A DNA stretch of 64,000 nucleotides from NCBI GenBank assembly GCA_049472395.1, contig JBLIRR010000004.1, forward strand, positions 1 to 64,000, given 5' to 3'. Under the pieces are notes generated by a model, which ran no database searches, was not told the origin of the DNA, and saw only the letters and a program-made list of their open reading frames with translations. This document shows positions 51,303 through 61,800 of this stretch, piece after piece; within the stretch, counting starts at the first letter, position 1, and each line of letters begins with the position of its first letter. Made by a program: the position numbers and the translations under genes. This stretch comes from JBLIRR01 sp049472395 (GTDB lineage: Bacteria > SZUA-182 > DTGQ01 > JBLIRR01).

Positions 51303-53102
51303 ATGAAAAATATTAGGAATTTTAGTATTATCGCTCATATTGATCATGGCAAATCGACACTTGCTGATCGTCTTATTCAACGAAGCGGTATTGTGCCTGA
51401 ACGAAATTTTCGGGACCAGATTTTGGATACCATGGATTTGGAGCGGGAGAGAGGTATCACTATTAAGAGCCAGGCAATAAGTCTTCCTTATAGGGGAGCC
51501 GATGGCGAGGAGTATATATTAAATCTTATTGATACTCCCGGCCATGTTGATTTTTCTTATGAAGTATCAAGGTCGCTTATTTCATGTGAAGGCGTGTTAT
51601 TATTGATCGACGCTGCCCAGGGCGTCGAGGCTCAGACGCTCGCTAATCTATATATGGCGATGGAGCTTAATCTTGAGATTATTCCTGTCCTTAATAAGAT
51701 AGATCTTCCTGCAGCGGATGTTGACCGAGTGAAAGAACAAATCGAGAATGAATTAGCGCTTGACAGCGAAAGCGCTCTTGAGTGTTCGGCTAAAGAAGGG
51801 ATCGGTATTGAAGCTATTCTTGAAGCTATTGTGAAACGTATTCCTCCTCCCCGCGGGAATAAAAATAATCCGACTGCCGCTCTTGTGTTTGATGCCCAAT
51901 ATGACTCCTTTCGAGGAGTAGTCATCTCATGCCGTGTGTTTGACGGTCTGATAGAGCCAGGTGATACTATTCGCCTTATGGCAACCAACGCAGTCCACAG
52001 AGTAGACGAGGTGGGATATTTTAAACTCAATAAGGAGAAATCCTCAAGCCTTGAAGCCGGGGAAGTGGGATATGTTATTGCGGGGATAAAGACAGTAAGA
52101 GAAGCAGCAATCGGTGATACAATAACCCTTGAGCATAATCCCTGCTCACGACCGCTTCCTGGGTTCAAACAGGTAAAACCCATGGTCTTCTCATCTATTT
52201 ATCCTATCTCCACAGAGGATTATGAAGACCTTGTGGGCGCACTTGAGAAATATAAATTAAATGATGCCGCTCTGGTGTTTGAGAAGGACTCCTCTATTGC
52301 GTTAGGATCAGGTTTCCGGTGCGGTTTTCTCGGGCTTTTGCATCTTGAGATTGTGCAGGAACGTCTTGAGCGTGAATTTGGATTGTCCATTCTTATGACT
52401 GTCCCGTCAGTCCGGTATCGTGTGACCATGAAATCGGGTGAGACTAAATATATAGACAATCCAGCCTATTATCCTGATCCGGCAAGCATTGAGAAGGCTG
52501 AGGAGCTCTTTATTAAGGCCTCTATTATGATGCCCGAGCGATACTTGGGCACGGTGATAAAGCTGTGCCTTGAGAGAAGGGGGGTAAATTCCAAAATACA
52601 TTATCTGAGCCCTGGCCGTGTAGAATTATTATTTGAGCTTCCCCTCGCAGAGGTGCTTTCCGATTTTTACGATAAATTAAAGACAATTTCTCAAGGGTAT
52701 GCCTCATTGGATTATGAAATCTTGGACTATAGGCCTACCGATCTTACTAAAATAGATATTCTTGTAAACGGAGAGCCGGTTGATGCCCTAACGCAACTCG
52801 TCTTTCGGGAACATGCACGAACAAGGGCACTCCATGCCTGTGAAATGCTGAAAAAGGAGATCCCGCGCCAACAGTTCAAGATTGCGATACAAGGTGCTAT
52901 CGGTAGCACTATTATTGCGAGGACCACTGTGAATCCAGTGCGAAAAGATGTGTTGGCAAAATGTTACGGGGGTGATATTACCCGTAAAAGAAAACTTCTG
53001 GAAAAACAGAAAAAGGGTAAAAAGAAGATGAAAATGGTTGGCCAGGTGCCAATCCCGCAGAAAGCTTTCCTTGCCGTATTAAAATCGGACACAGACACGT
53101 GA
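51303..53102 (+). CDS. lepA: Elongation factor 4 (LepA)
   Basis: This ribosome-dependent GTPase remodels stalled translation complexes. From ATG 51303 it is 599 residues and begins MKNIRNFSIIAHIDHGKSTL, the canonical start. G motifs are AHIDHGKST, RGITIKSQ, DTPGHVD, NKIDLP and the SAK-like CSAKEGIG. The LepA-specific C-terminal domain ends GKKKMKMVGQVPIPQKAFLA. All domains are complete. The final codons overlap hemW by 4 bp (ACGTGA). Confidence 0.98.
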   Translation: MKNIRNFSIIAHIDHGKSTLADRLIQRSGIVPERNFRDQILDTMDLERERGITIKSQAISLPYRGADGEEYILNLIDTPGHVDFSYEVSRSLISCEGVLLLIDAAQGVEAQTLANLYMAMELNLEIIPVLNKIDLPAADVDRVKEQIENELALDSESALECSAKEGIGIEAILEAIVKRIPPPRGNKNNPTAALVFDAQYDSFRGVVISCRVFDGLIEPGDTIRLMATNAVHRVDEVGYFKLNKEKSSSLEAGEVGYVIAGIKTVREAAIGDTITLEHNPCSRPLPGFKQVKPMVFSSIYPISTEDYEDLVGALEKYKLNDAALVFEKDSSIALGSGFRCGFLGLLHLEIVQERLEREFGLSILMTVPSVRYRVTMKSGETKYIDNPAYYPDPASIEKAEELFIKASIMMPERYLGTVIKLCLERRGVNSKIHYLSPGRVELLFELPLAEVLSDFYDKLKTISQGYASLDYEILDYRPTDLTKIDILVNGEPVDALTQLVFREHARTRALHACEMLKKEIPRQQFKIAIQGAIGSTIIARTTVNPVRKDVLAKCYGGDITRKRKLLEKQKKGKKKMKMVGQVPIPQKAFLAVLKSDTDT

Positions 53103-54265
53103 TCTCCAAAAATGCAGGGCTCTACATTCATGTCCCATTTTGCAGAACCAAATGCCCCTATTGTGATTTTTATTCACTGGCACATGTATCAAGGATCCAG
53201 GAATTTCTTGATGCGTTATTTATGGAAATCAAGCTCTGCGCCATAGGGAATACATTCCCGCCCTTTGACACCCTCTATTTTGGGGGGGGCACTCCTTCGC
53301 TTTTAAGCGCCGATACGATATCCGATCTGATACATGCTCTCCGGCTCACGTTCACCTTCAGCAATTATGGAAGTGAAATTACTCTTGAAGCAAACCCTGC
53401 GGATCTATCGAGTGATTATTTATCTGAGATTAAAAAAGCGGGAATTAACCGTCTGACTATCGGCATCCAGTCCTTTCATACGGGAATACTAAAATTTCTC
53501 GGCAGGCGGCATAACGGAGAAGAAGCCATACAGGCCTTTCACAATGCACGCTCTGCGGGATTTGAAAATATCGGGATTGATTGTATGTATGGCATCCCAG
53601 GGCAATCACTCGCGGAATGGACTGAGGACCTTCAAACGGCCATATCATTGCGCCCTGAGCATATTTCCTGCTATCAGCTCACCATAAGTGAGAAGACACC
53701 ATTTGGCATTCGTTGCAGAAAAGGAACACTGACTGAGCTGGATGAGGAGGCTCAGTATGCGTTTTTTGAAAAAACACTTCATATCCTGCACGATGCAGGG
53801 TATGAGCACTATGAGATCTCAAATTTTGCGAGGACTGCATCCCTTCGCTCAAAGCATAACCAGAAATACTGGGACCACTCACCCTATCTCGGTCTCGGAC
53901 CATCGGCTCACTCCTTTTTGCCGGAAAGTCCTGAGGGCAGGCCTAAACGCTGGTGGAACCAGTATTCCATAAGTGATTATATCACGGACCTCACTCAGCA
54001 GAGGCTTCCCATTGCAGGATCCGAATATTTGAATCACTCCGAACTGGGGCTTGAAAGCCTTTATTTGGGGCTACGCACCAGTTCCGGTGTCAATCTTGAA
54101 AGCTATTTTAAAGAATATGGCCGTGATCTAAGGAGACATCCGGAGGGGGTAGTGGATATGCTCATAAGAGAAAATCACGCCACGATTGAGGATAATATTT
54201 TACGCTTAACGCTCAAAGGGCAGGCCTTGTGTGATACTATTGTCGGCTCCTTAACCACACCCTAG
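53099..54265 (+). CDS. hemW: Radical SAM heme chaperone HemW
   Basis: This 388-residue radical SAM protein has the CxxxCxxC site near the N-terminus (HVPFCRTKCPYCDFYS), FGGGTPSLL, TLEANPADL, RLTIGIQSFHTGILKFLGR, NIGIDCMYGIPGQ and a C-terminal HemW domain (YLGLGPSAHSFLPE). HemW inserts heme into respiratory enzymes and is often mis-called coproporphyrinogen oxidase. The start is GTG 53099, overlapping the lepA stop. The lepA-hemW pair is a common arrangement. The stop overlaps the end of a convergent transposase remnant. Confidence 0.95.
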   Translation: MISKNAGLYIHVPFCRTKCPYCDFYSLAHVSRIQEFLDALFMEIKLCAIGNTFPPFDTLYFGGGTPSLLSADTISDLIHALRLTFTFSNYGSEITLEANPADLSSDYLSEIKKAGINRLTIGIQSFHTGILKFLGRRHNGEEAIQAFHNARSAGFENIGIDCMYGIPGQSLAEWTEDLQTAISLRPEHISCYQLTISEKTPFGIRCRKGTLTELDEEAQYAFFEKTLHILHDAGYEHYEISNFARTASLRSKHNQKYWDHSPYLGLGPSAHSFLPESPEGRPKRWWNQYSISDYITDLTQQRLPIAGSEYLNHSELGLESLYLGLRTSSGVNLESYFKEYGRDLRRHPEGVVDMLIRENHATIEDNILRLTLKGQALCDTIVGSLTTP

Positions 54266-54597
54266 AGAAAAGAGCCGTGACCGCGTAAAATACCATACAC
54301 CCAAAATGAGCAATATCGATAAAAAAAGTGAATCCTGGTGAGAAGAGAATAGCGGGCATATTTTTCAATGGTTGACTTGGCTAAATCAATTCCAATTTTC
54401 ATGAGCTTATCTCTGATACGAGGTGATCTCCAGAGAGGATTTGCTTTTGATTTATCCCGGATGAGACAGATTATTTTCCGCTCGACTGATGGGCGCCCAG
54501 ACTTGCCGTTTCTGCATAACTTTGTCCAATGTTCCCTGAACTTTCTATCTTTTCTTTTGTATACCTTCAGCTGATATCGAAGAGCTGCATTTTCCAT
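54262..54597 (-). pseudogene. Integrase/transposase remnant, N-terminal HTH part only
   Basis: The 111 residues start MENAALRYQLKVYKRKDRK, then KSGRPSVERKIICLIRDKSK, ANPLWRSPRIRDKLMKIGI and KSTIEKYAR. This is the N-terminal helix-turn-helix pattern of IS481/IS3-like integrase-core transposases (GRPxxxxEIxxLIRxMxxxNPLWGAPRI). The catalytic DDE core is absent; the frame ends in unrelated codons. The first 20 or so codons are part of a direct repeat that recurs at 58.5 kb. Confidence 0.75.
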
Positions 54598-54767
54598 TTG
54601 AATAGAAATAGGTTTTCGGAAAAAGGATAAAAAAATTTGAGTATAATAAAACAGACTTCTTTTATGCTTGCAAATATTACTCCCTTTGGATATAAAATTG
54701 TTTCATGAAGTATATTTCGGCAAGCTTAAAAACTCAATAAATTTAATGGCTACGAATATTCGGGAAG
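54571..54767. repeat. Left copy of an approximately 200-bp direct repeat flanking the RCC1 lipoprotein gene
   Basis: The stretch begins within the transposase N-terminus (CGAAGAGCTGCATTTTCCAT) and runs through its upstream DNA to ACGAATATTCGGGAAG. It matches 58535-58759 with scattered substitutions and small indels. The remaining DNA to 54884 is AT-rich and carries a ribosome-binding site (AGGAGA) for the next gene. Confidence 0.8.
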
Positions 54768-54884
54768 GACAACTTTCTTATCAATTTAATTTGAAAAAAT
54801 TTTTATTTTATTATAGAATACTATTTTAATATTAGAATAAAATAAGTTTATAATAATAAATAATTTATATAGGAGATATAAATT

Positions 54885-57800
54885 ATGAGTATTAATAAAA
54901 TAAATTTTTTATTTTTAGAAATTACTAATTTTTTTTACCTCAAATATTTTATTTTAATAATAATTGCTTTTGTGATATCTGGTTGTGGGGGGAATGGTCC
55001 CACTCCTTCTCCTGTTTCTGAAGTTTATAAAGGGGTATTTTTAGATAATGCTGTAGAAGGTGTAACCTATGGAACAGCTACACAGTCTGGCATAACAGAT
55101 AATAAGGGCACATTTAAATACCAGTATGGAGAAGTTGTAACATTCTCTATTGGGGACATTGTTCTAGGGCAAACCATAGGAAAAGAAATTATAACACCAA
55201 TCGACTTAGTTGATGGGGCAAATAATGAACAAAACTCTACCGTTTCCAATATTTGCCAATTATTACAGTCATTGGATGTAGATTGTAATGTGGATAATGG
55301 TATCACTATCAACGAGACTATTATTAATGAATTAGAGGGAAAGTTTATAGATTTTAATTTAAGCATAACAGATTTTGAAAATGATCTTGTAGTACAAGAT
55401 TTATTTGATATATTGAATGAACGTGGTGTTTTTGCAGATGGCACGCGCACCTTGCTCCCTGCTGCTCAAACGCAAGATCATCTGAGAGAAACACTGAATA
55501 CTATTGATAATGATGGTGATGGAGTGACTGAAAATGAAGGCGATTGTGATGATACCGATGCAGGCATTTATCCCGGAGCAACTGAAATATGCGACGATGG
55601 AATTGACCAGGATTGTGATGGAAGTGATTTTTCATGCGCACAAGCTTCTTATGATATGGATGATGATGGTGATGGAGTGACTGAAAATGAAGGCGATTGT
55701 GATGATACCGATGCAAGCATTTATCCCGGAGCACCTGAAATATACGATGATGGAATTGACCAGGATTGTGATGGAAGAGACCCAATCAGCACAGATTCTG
55801 ACGGGGATGGATTGACGGATGAAGAGGAAATCAAGACATATGGGACATCTCCTGATCTGGCGGATACTGATGGTGATGGGTTTAATGATTATACTGAATG
55901 CATAATCTACTTTGAGCCCGATATAAATCCTTATAAGTTCAATCCTCTTGTTGCCGACACTCCGAAAATAGTTGTCACCCTCACAAGCCCACCGATTATT
56001 AAACTTCACATGACGGATACAGCAGGAATTAACAGATCATTTGAGACGACAAGATCAAGCGAGATAGCTCAGGAGATGTCAGTGAGCCGTACAAACTCAA
56101 ACACATTTTCACTCGAAATGTCCCACACACTCAGCGCGGAAGCTAATTATCCTTGGAGTTTTGGAGTGTCCTATGAGGCCAGCTTTACGATGGGATACGA
56201 AACCACGATAAGCACTACCGCAGGAATGACTAGAGAGAACAGGAAAGCGCTTTCGCAAGCGGAGGCTTTCGAGCGAACAAACTCTTTATCACAGACCGGA
56301 GGCAGCCTGATGTGCACTGTAAAAGTTGAGAACAAAGGGGAAATTGCATTTAAAGTCGAATCCATTATCCTTAGCGCTGTTGAGCCTCACCCCTACAAGT
56401 CAGGAGAGCTCCATCCCATTGGTAATTTAGTCTTTAATACCCCTGGTTATGCTGAATTTCCATCTACAACAATAGCCCCGGATGGTAAAATAGAGGGAAT
56501 GACCTTCATCAATAATGAACTCGACTTGCAGACTGCAAAAGACCTTCTCAGGGATTCAACATCGCTTTTAATAAAGCCAACGATCGTTGAATTTTCTGAC
56601 GAAACCGGTAAAGCCTTTGCCTTCAATTTTACTGATATAAACTCGAAAACCGCGATGGTGTTTATTGATTTTGCAGATTACTTGCCTCCCGAGAGTTATT
56701 TGGTCGCAACAAATGCGGACTTGAAAAATCGTGGTGTAACTGCCGGAAAAGTTTTCCGTGACTATCTCCGCATCCCCTTTGAGGTTGGCACTGTATCATG
56801 GGGCGGAGAGCAGAAAACAGGTCTGCTCGGGCTGAGGAATGAAGATACAGTACGTGTAGATGAGGGAAAAAAAGGTTACTGGCTTGTCGTTCATATTCGG
56901 GATACTGGCCTGAGTCAAGAATCAACCTGGTACGATTTGATCGCAGATGATTATGATTTTGAGACCATCAATCTCAGGGCAGGTGATGCACTCAATCTCG
57001 TATACATTGAGGACAAGGACGGTGATGGCATTTATTCAAGAGAGGAGTTTTGGCGTGGGTCTAGCGATAATATTGGAAGCGTTGACAGTGACGGTGATGG
57101 CATTGAAGACAATGTAGAGTTAAGGAAAGGGATGAATCCCGGCAACATTGACACCGACGGTGATGGTTTGAATGACTATGTTGATCCGAGGCCGCGAGTC
57201 GTTGATCGTTTCGGTGTTGTTGCTGGTTTGGAGCATGCATTACTTCTCAAAACGGATGGCACCATCTGGGCTTGGGGAAAAAATTATAGAGGTCAATTGG
57301 GTCTGCCACCGGAGGAAGCCTCTTGGGTTGTGTCTCCCCGGAAAATAGGGACAGATACAGATTGGATACAAGTGGCCACCGGCATGTATCATAGCGGCGC
57401 CATCAAGGAAGACGGCACCCTCTATACATGGGGCGATAATGAATCTGGTCAGTGTGGTAGGGAGACGGATACTCCTACACTGCCTGAGCCTGCACTAATA
57501 CAAGATCACGACTGGAAATTCCTCACCATGGGGGGCAACACGAGCCACGCCTTTAAGAAAGACGGCAGTCATTGGGCATGGGGATCTAATTTTCAAGGGG
57601 TCCTGGGAAAACCGGGACCGACAACAATTTCTATTCCTACTCTAATCGGCGAAAAGACAGATCGCTGGATAAATTTCGATGCAGGAGGAGGTTTTGCACT
57701 TGGAGTAAAAAGCGATGGCTCTCTCTGGGCAGTGGGGGGAAATGATTCTGGGCAACTTGGTCTGGGTCACCGCAATGATGTGGATACACTCACCAAAGTC

Positions 57801-58310
57801 GATGTCGATCCTGACGAAAAATTTGCGCAGTTGGCAACAGGTAATTGGTTTGAAAATTTTGGTTTTAGCTTAGTTATCGATATTGATGGGTGGCTCTATA
57901 CATGGGGAGCAAATGAGTCTGGCCAATTGGGTAACGGTACCACCATTGAGGATACATACAAACCAGTAGCGAGATCCACTGGCTGGAGACGGGTGGCCGC
58001 AGGCGGTTATCATAGCCTCGGAATCAAGGATGATGGCACGCTCTATGCCTGGGGTGGTAATTGGTTGGGACAACTCGGTCTAGGTGGTCAAGAATATATA
58101 CAATACAAATCCATTCCCACCTTGGTGGGATCCGATAAAGATTGGGTCCAAATAACGGCAGGACGAGAGTTTTCCATAGCCGTTAAAAACGATGGCACTG
58201 TTTGGGCTTTCGGATGTATGGATGATGAAGTTGAAATGAAGGAGGGGATTTTTGGGTCCTCAGAGCCCATTTGTATAACGAGCGTGATCGCAGGGAAATC
58301 TTGTCCATAG
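54885..58310 (+). CDS. Large lipoprotein: MopE-like and TSP3 calcium repeats, PA/binary-toxin-B-like region, seven-blade RCC1 propeller
   Basis: This 1141-residue protein has a lipobox VISGC (Cys34) and an Ig-like N-domain (VYKGVFLDNAVEGVTYGTAT). Two 51-residue MopE-type metal motifs (EGDCDDTDAGIYPGA...DQDCDG) and TSP3-type Asp repeats (DSDGDGLTDEEE, DTDGDGFNDYTE) follow. Then comes FNPLVADTPKIVVTL and a Ser/Thr-rich segment (VSRTNSNTFSLEMSHTLSAE) whose order resembles domains 1'-2 of anthrax protective antigen and binary toxin B. More Asp repeats follow, then seven RCC1 repeats (HALLLKTDGTIWAWGKNYRG type), enough for a closed propeller. It is probably surface-exposed; the pore role is inference. 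Confidence 0.8.
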   Translation: MSINKINFLFLEITNFFYLKYFILIIIAFVISGCGGNGPTPSPVSEVYKGVFLDNAVEGVTYGTATQSGITDNKGTFKYQYGEVVTFSIGDIVLGQTIGKEIITPIDLVDGANNEQNSTVSNICQLLQSLDVDCNVDNGITINETIINELEGKFIDFNLSITDFENDLVVQDLFDILNERGVFADGTRTLLPAAQTQDHLRETLNTIDNDGDGVTENEGDCDDTDAGIYPGATEICDDGIDQDCDGSDFSCAQASYDMDDDGDGVTENEGDCDDTDASIYPGAPEIYDDGIDQDCDGRDPISTDSDGDGLTDEEEIKTYGTSPDLADTDGDGFNDYTECIIYFEPDINPYKFNPLVADTPKIVVTLTSPPIIKLHMTDTAGINRSFETTRSSEIAQEMSVSRTNSNTFSLEMSHTLSAEANYPWSFGVSYEASFTMGYETTISTTAGMTRENRKALSQAEAFERTNSLSQTGGSLMCTVKVENKGEIAFKVESIILSAVEPHPYKSGELHPIGNLVFNTPGYAEFPSTTIAPDGKIEGMTFINNELDLQTAKDLLRDSTSLLIKPTIVEFSDETGKAFAFNFTDINSKTAMVFIDFADYLPPESYLVATNADLKNRGVTAGKVFRDYLRIPFEVGTVSWGGEQKTGLLGLRNEDTVRVDEGKKGYWLVVHIRDTGLSQESTWYDLIADDYDFETINLRAGDALNLVYIEDKDGDGIYSREEFWRGSSDNIGSVDSDGDGIEDNVELRKGMNPGNIDTDGDGLNDYVDPRPRVVDRFGVVAGLEHALLLKTDGTIWAWGKNYRGQLGLPPEEASWVVSPRKIGTDTDWIQVATGMYHSGAIKEDGTLYTWGDNESGQCGRETDTPTLPEPALIQDHDWKFLTMGGNTSHAFKKDGSHWAWGSNFQGVLGKPGPTTISIPTLIGEKTDRWINFDAGGGFALGVKSDGSLWAVGGNDSGQLGLGHRNDVDTLTKVDVDPDEKFAQLATGNWFENFGFSLVIDIDGWLYTWGANESGQLGNGTTIEDTYKPVARSTGWRRVAAGGYHSLGIKDDGTLYAWGGNWLGQLGLGGQEYIQYKSIPTLVGSDKDWVQITAGREFSIAVKNDGTVWAFGCMDDEVEMKEGIFGSSEPICITSVIAGKSCP
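55511..55785 (+). repeat. 153-bp tandem duplication encoding two MopE-like metal motifs
   Basis: The unit GATGGAGTGACTGAAAATGA onward repeats at 153-bp spacing with very few differences. One change turns the Cys of EICDDGIDQDC in copy 1 into Tyr (EIYDDGIDQDC) in copy 2, so the second copy has lost one conserved Cys. Confidence 0.8.
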
Positions 58311-58534
58311 GAATTGCTTTAGTCGGCAAAAAAGAGAGGATTGGCTTTTTTAATTTCTTAGCAAGGAGAGCTACATAAATGTATCGAGTTTTATCTGAAA
58401 TCTTAGTCATACTAATAAATATTCTCAAAACAGTTTTTAAATCTAAAAATGACATTATTATCTAAAATTTGGCCCTCAAACAACAACTCGCAACTTACAC
58501 AGCAAGAAAGAAAAAGAAACTGTATTTCTGATGG

Positions 58535-58759
58535 ACTGATGTCGAAGAGCCGCATTTTCCATTTGAAGTGACGTACGTTTCCGGAAAAAGGATAAAATAA
58601 AATTGAATACGATTAAACAAACTGCTTTCATGCGTGCAGATATCACTTCCTAGATATCACTTCCTTTAGATATGAAATTAGATATGAAATTGTCTCATGA
58701 AGTATAATTCGGCACGCTTAAAAACTCAATAAATTTAATGGTTACGAATATTCGGGAAG
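58535..58759. repeat. Right copy of the direct repeat flanking the RCC1 lipoprotein gene
   Basis: This copy carries the same order as 54571-54767: the start of the transposase gene on the minus strand (MENAALRHQ), its upstream region, TTAAAAACTCAATAAATTTA and ACGAATATTCGGGAAG. A short internal duplication (AGATATCACTTCCT twice, ATATGAAATTAG twice) makes it longer. The transposase body is not present here. The rest of 58311-58831 shows no gene. Confidence 0.8.
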
Positions 58760-58831
58760 CACAGATTGGCAAGGTACGGCTCCTGATAAATCATAGTGCT
58801 CAATTCATCGATGTTCATACATATCTTATTA

Positions 58832-61800
58832 TTATGCAGCTTGATCTGCCTGTTGAACGAATTGATCGACTGCCTTCTGAAGTTGTTGCAGGCGGGCGGG
58901 ATCAGAGCGGTTGTTGCTATCCAGCCACTGGCGTAATGGGGCAAATTGGGGGTTGGCCAGAAGGTCGGTAATACGGGGTAAGGTATAGCCTTCGCCCTTC
59001 TCCTTTGCAGTGCGAATGCGAATCAAGAGGCTGTCCGCCATAGAAGGCAACCACGTCTGTTCACCCATGACAAATCTGTAAATGAGCGCTGCCAGAAAGT
59101 GCTGGGCGCTCCAATCAGATTGGCCGGTTTTTTGTAAATAAAGAGACAGATTTTGATGTGATATGGCGCGATCCGATGGAACCGGAAGATTATTGCAAAG
59201 AGATAGGCCCTGCTGCTCAAGGCCGATTGCCTGCTTAAGGTCCCCGCGCCTGTCCCAGAGATCAGCCAGGGCGGAAAGAGCTGCGGATTGGCGATAGGTA
59301 TCATCATGGTCGCGGAAAATCTGCAGGCACTCCTCCAGAACCTTCTGTGCTTCGGAAAGTTTATTGAGCCTTAGCAAAGGACCATACTGATTGTATCGGG
59401 TCTCGGCCACATCAAGCTCTCCGGCGCCCCGATCTTTTTTCACCTGCTCTGTCTCTTTTAGCATCTCCAGGCAGGACTGCCAGTTTTTCTGCGAGAGATA
59501 GGCCTGTCTGGCAATATCCAGGGCGGTGATGAATGCCCGGCCGAGGGATTCCCGATCCGGCGCCTCTTTCACCCTCTTTCCGGTGCGGCTTGCATGCCAA
59601 AAGCTTCGAAGGGGGGTAAGGCGCTTTTCGATTTCCGGCAATACCTCTCCTGCTTTTCCCTGCATGATGTCGATGCGCAAGACTTCCATTTCGCTCCCCC
59701 ATATATCGACCAGAGCGCTGTCGGATTTCTTCTCTGCTTCCGCACTTCGCAGAAACATTTTTCGGGAATCATCAAGGCGGCCGATATATCTTAGCCCAAT
59801 GCCCCAATTCTGACAGATCCATCCAACATCTGCCCAGTGTTCGGCCTCTTCGGCTTCTTTGGCTGCCTGCTCATAAAATGCCAGTGCTTGATCCTGCTTC
59901 CCGGATTGACCCAGCGCGTCAGCCAGGTAGGTTCGCATGCACCAGCGTATTTCGCCGGAAGGTGCCTCATCGACAGCGGCTTTTAGCTCCTGGCTGATAA
60001 TGCGAAGCAGAAGGGGATCATTGGTGTTGATGATCATCATGCTGGCAAAATCGCGAAGGCGCTCGAATTCTCTGGCCCTGATGATATAAGCCATGGCGCG
60101 TCGTCCTGCCTCGGCTGCCTCATCCCGTGAGCGCTCCCGGCATGATTGCAGCAACTGTTTAAAGACCGCACTATAGCGCTCACCGTATGCCAGCCAGATC
60201 TCTTTCTCACTTGACCCCTTGCGCTCCTCCTCATGCTTTGCCATCCAGCAAGCGATGCCCTCTTTGGTAAGCTCATGGAATGAATAGACCGATGATGATT
60301 CTTCCGTCGTGGGTGTCTCCTTTGAGAGGAGGCCTGCGTGATGAAGCTCCTGGAGCAGGGGGGATAATGATCGTCCCGACCACACACCTTCAATCATCTC
60401 CTCCGTATTCGGCTCATTGGCCAGCGTGATGATCCAGAGCAATCTGCGGGCATCGGGGGTACAACGCCGGATAAGAAGGTCGATGGAGCAGATAGCCACA
60501 TCTTCCAGGTATTCATATTCTCTCCTTCGATCACTCTCGCTGATATCTTGAGCAAACAGGTTTGGAAGTTCCTGAACACCCTCTTTTTTCAATTTCTCAA
60601 GGGCCTCCTCAAGCGCATCCGGCTGATCGGCAAGGGACCCCAGCCGATCGAGGATCAGGGGGTGGCCCCGGCTGATATCCAGTAACCTTTTAATCAGTGT
60701 CAGATGCTCATTACCACCGTGGAGCAGCCGGCTCAGTTTCGGGTGGCTGCGGACATAGATCGAGGCTTCTCCTATCGGCAACGGCCCCAGGGGAATCCAC
60801 AGCGCCTTTGTGGCATCGGACAAAACCGCAGGCAGGTGACGGCTGGTGACCAGGAGACGGGACCGCATGTTGGGGAGCGCTTCTGCCAGAGCTTTCAGCA
60901 CAATATCCCATTGCGGATCATCACAGGCATAGCAGTGATCGTGGGATATGTCCTCCAGGTTGTTTTCAAAATTATCCACCACCACCAGGATTGCTTCGCT
61001 GCGTAATGCATTGATCAGGTTATTGTGCATCTGCTGGTAACGATCATTGCCCGTCAGATCCTTGGTGGGCTCGAGGTAGATTTTATGAAAGGGATTGTTC
61101 GCACATGTTTCGCGATAGACGGTGCTTTCTAAGGTAAGCTTTTTATCGAGGCCGCGATAGAATTCGTCGATGTGCAGGGCATGGGGTTTTGCCTGAAAGA
61201 TGAGCACATAATCAAAGCGGGGATGCCAGAGATGGATCGCTTCGGCGGCAAGCATTGTTTTCCCAAGGCCAGCCAATCCCTGGACCAGGGCGATGGCCGG
61301 ACCCTGCTCAGTGAGCCAGGACGTGTTGAGCCGGGTCAAGGGAGCGCTTCGCCCGACAAAGAGCGCCGGTTGATCCAGCTCTCTGCTTTTGGCAAGCAGG
61401 GGCTGCGGTCTGGGGTAGAGTTTCGCCATTTGCGGGCTGCGTGATGCTTTAGGCTCGAATAACCGGCCCGGATGCCCGAAAATAAGGGGTGTTGCAGGAT
61501 CGACCGCATCGAAGTGCAAGGCTTCTGTTCCCTTTGCGGATAAATCCTTGCGTGCCTGGGCCAAGGCTTCATCGGTGGGATAACCATTGACGAGCATATG
61601 GCGGTAAAAACGGATTGCCAGCTCACGCGCATAGTCATCGCCCACTTCATAGCGCATGGCCACAACCTGTGGGACGCCATGCTGCAGCAGATTCAGGGCG
61701 GTGCCGGTATAGCCCGGCTTTGTTTCCAGGGCTTCTTCTAATTGTTTGGGCGCAGAACCTTTTTTTTCGGTATCAGAGGTTTCATTCTCCCGGAGCCTTG

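Noticed and set aside
53099..54265. Coproporphyrinogen III dehydrogenase (HemN)
   Set aside because: Length, N-terminal motif and lepA linkage fit the heme chaperone HemW better than the longer HemN.
55501..55785. Minus-strand His-rich frame opposite the MopE-like repeats
   Set aside because: His-rich composition is simply the reverse reading of GATGGTGATG-type Asp/Gly codons of the calcium-binding repeats.
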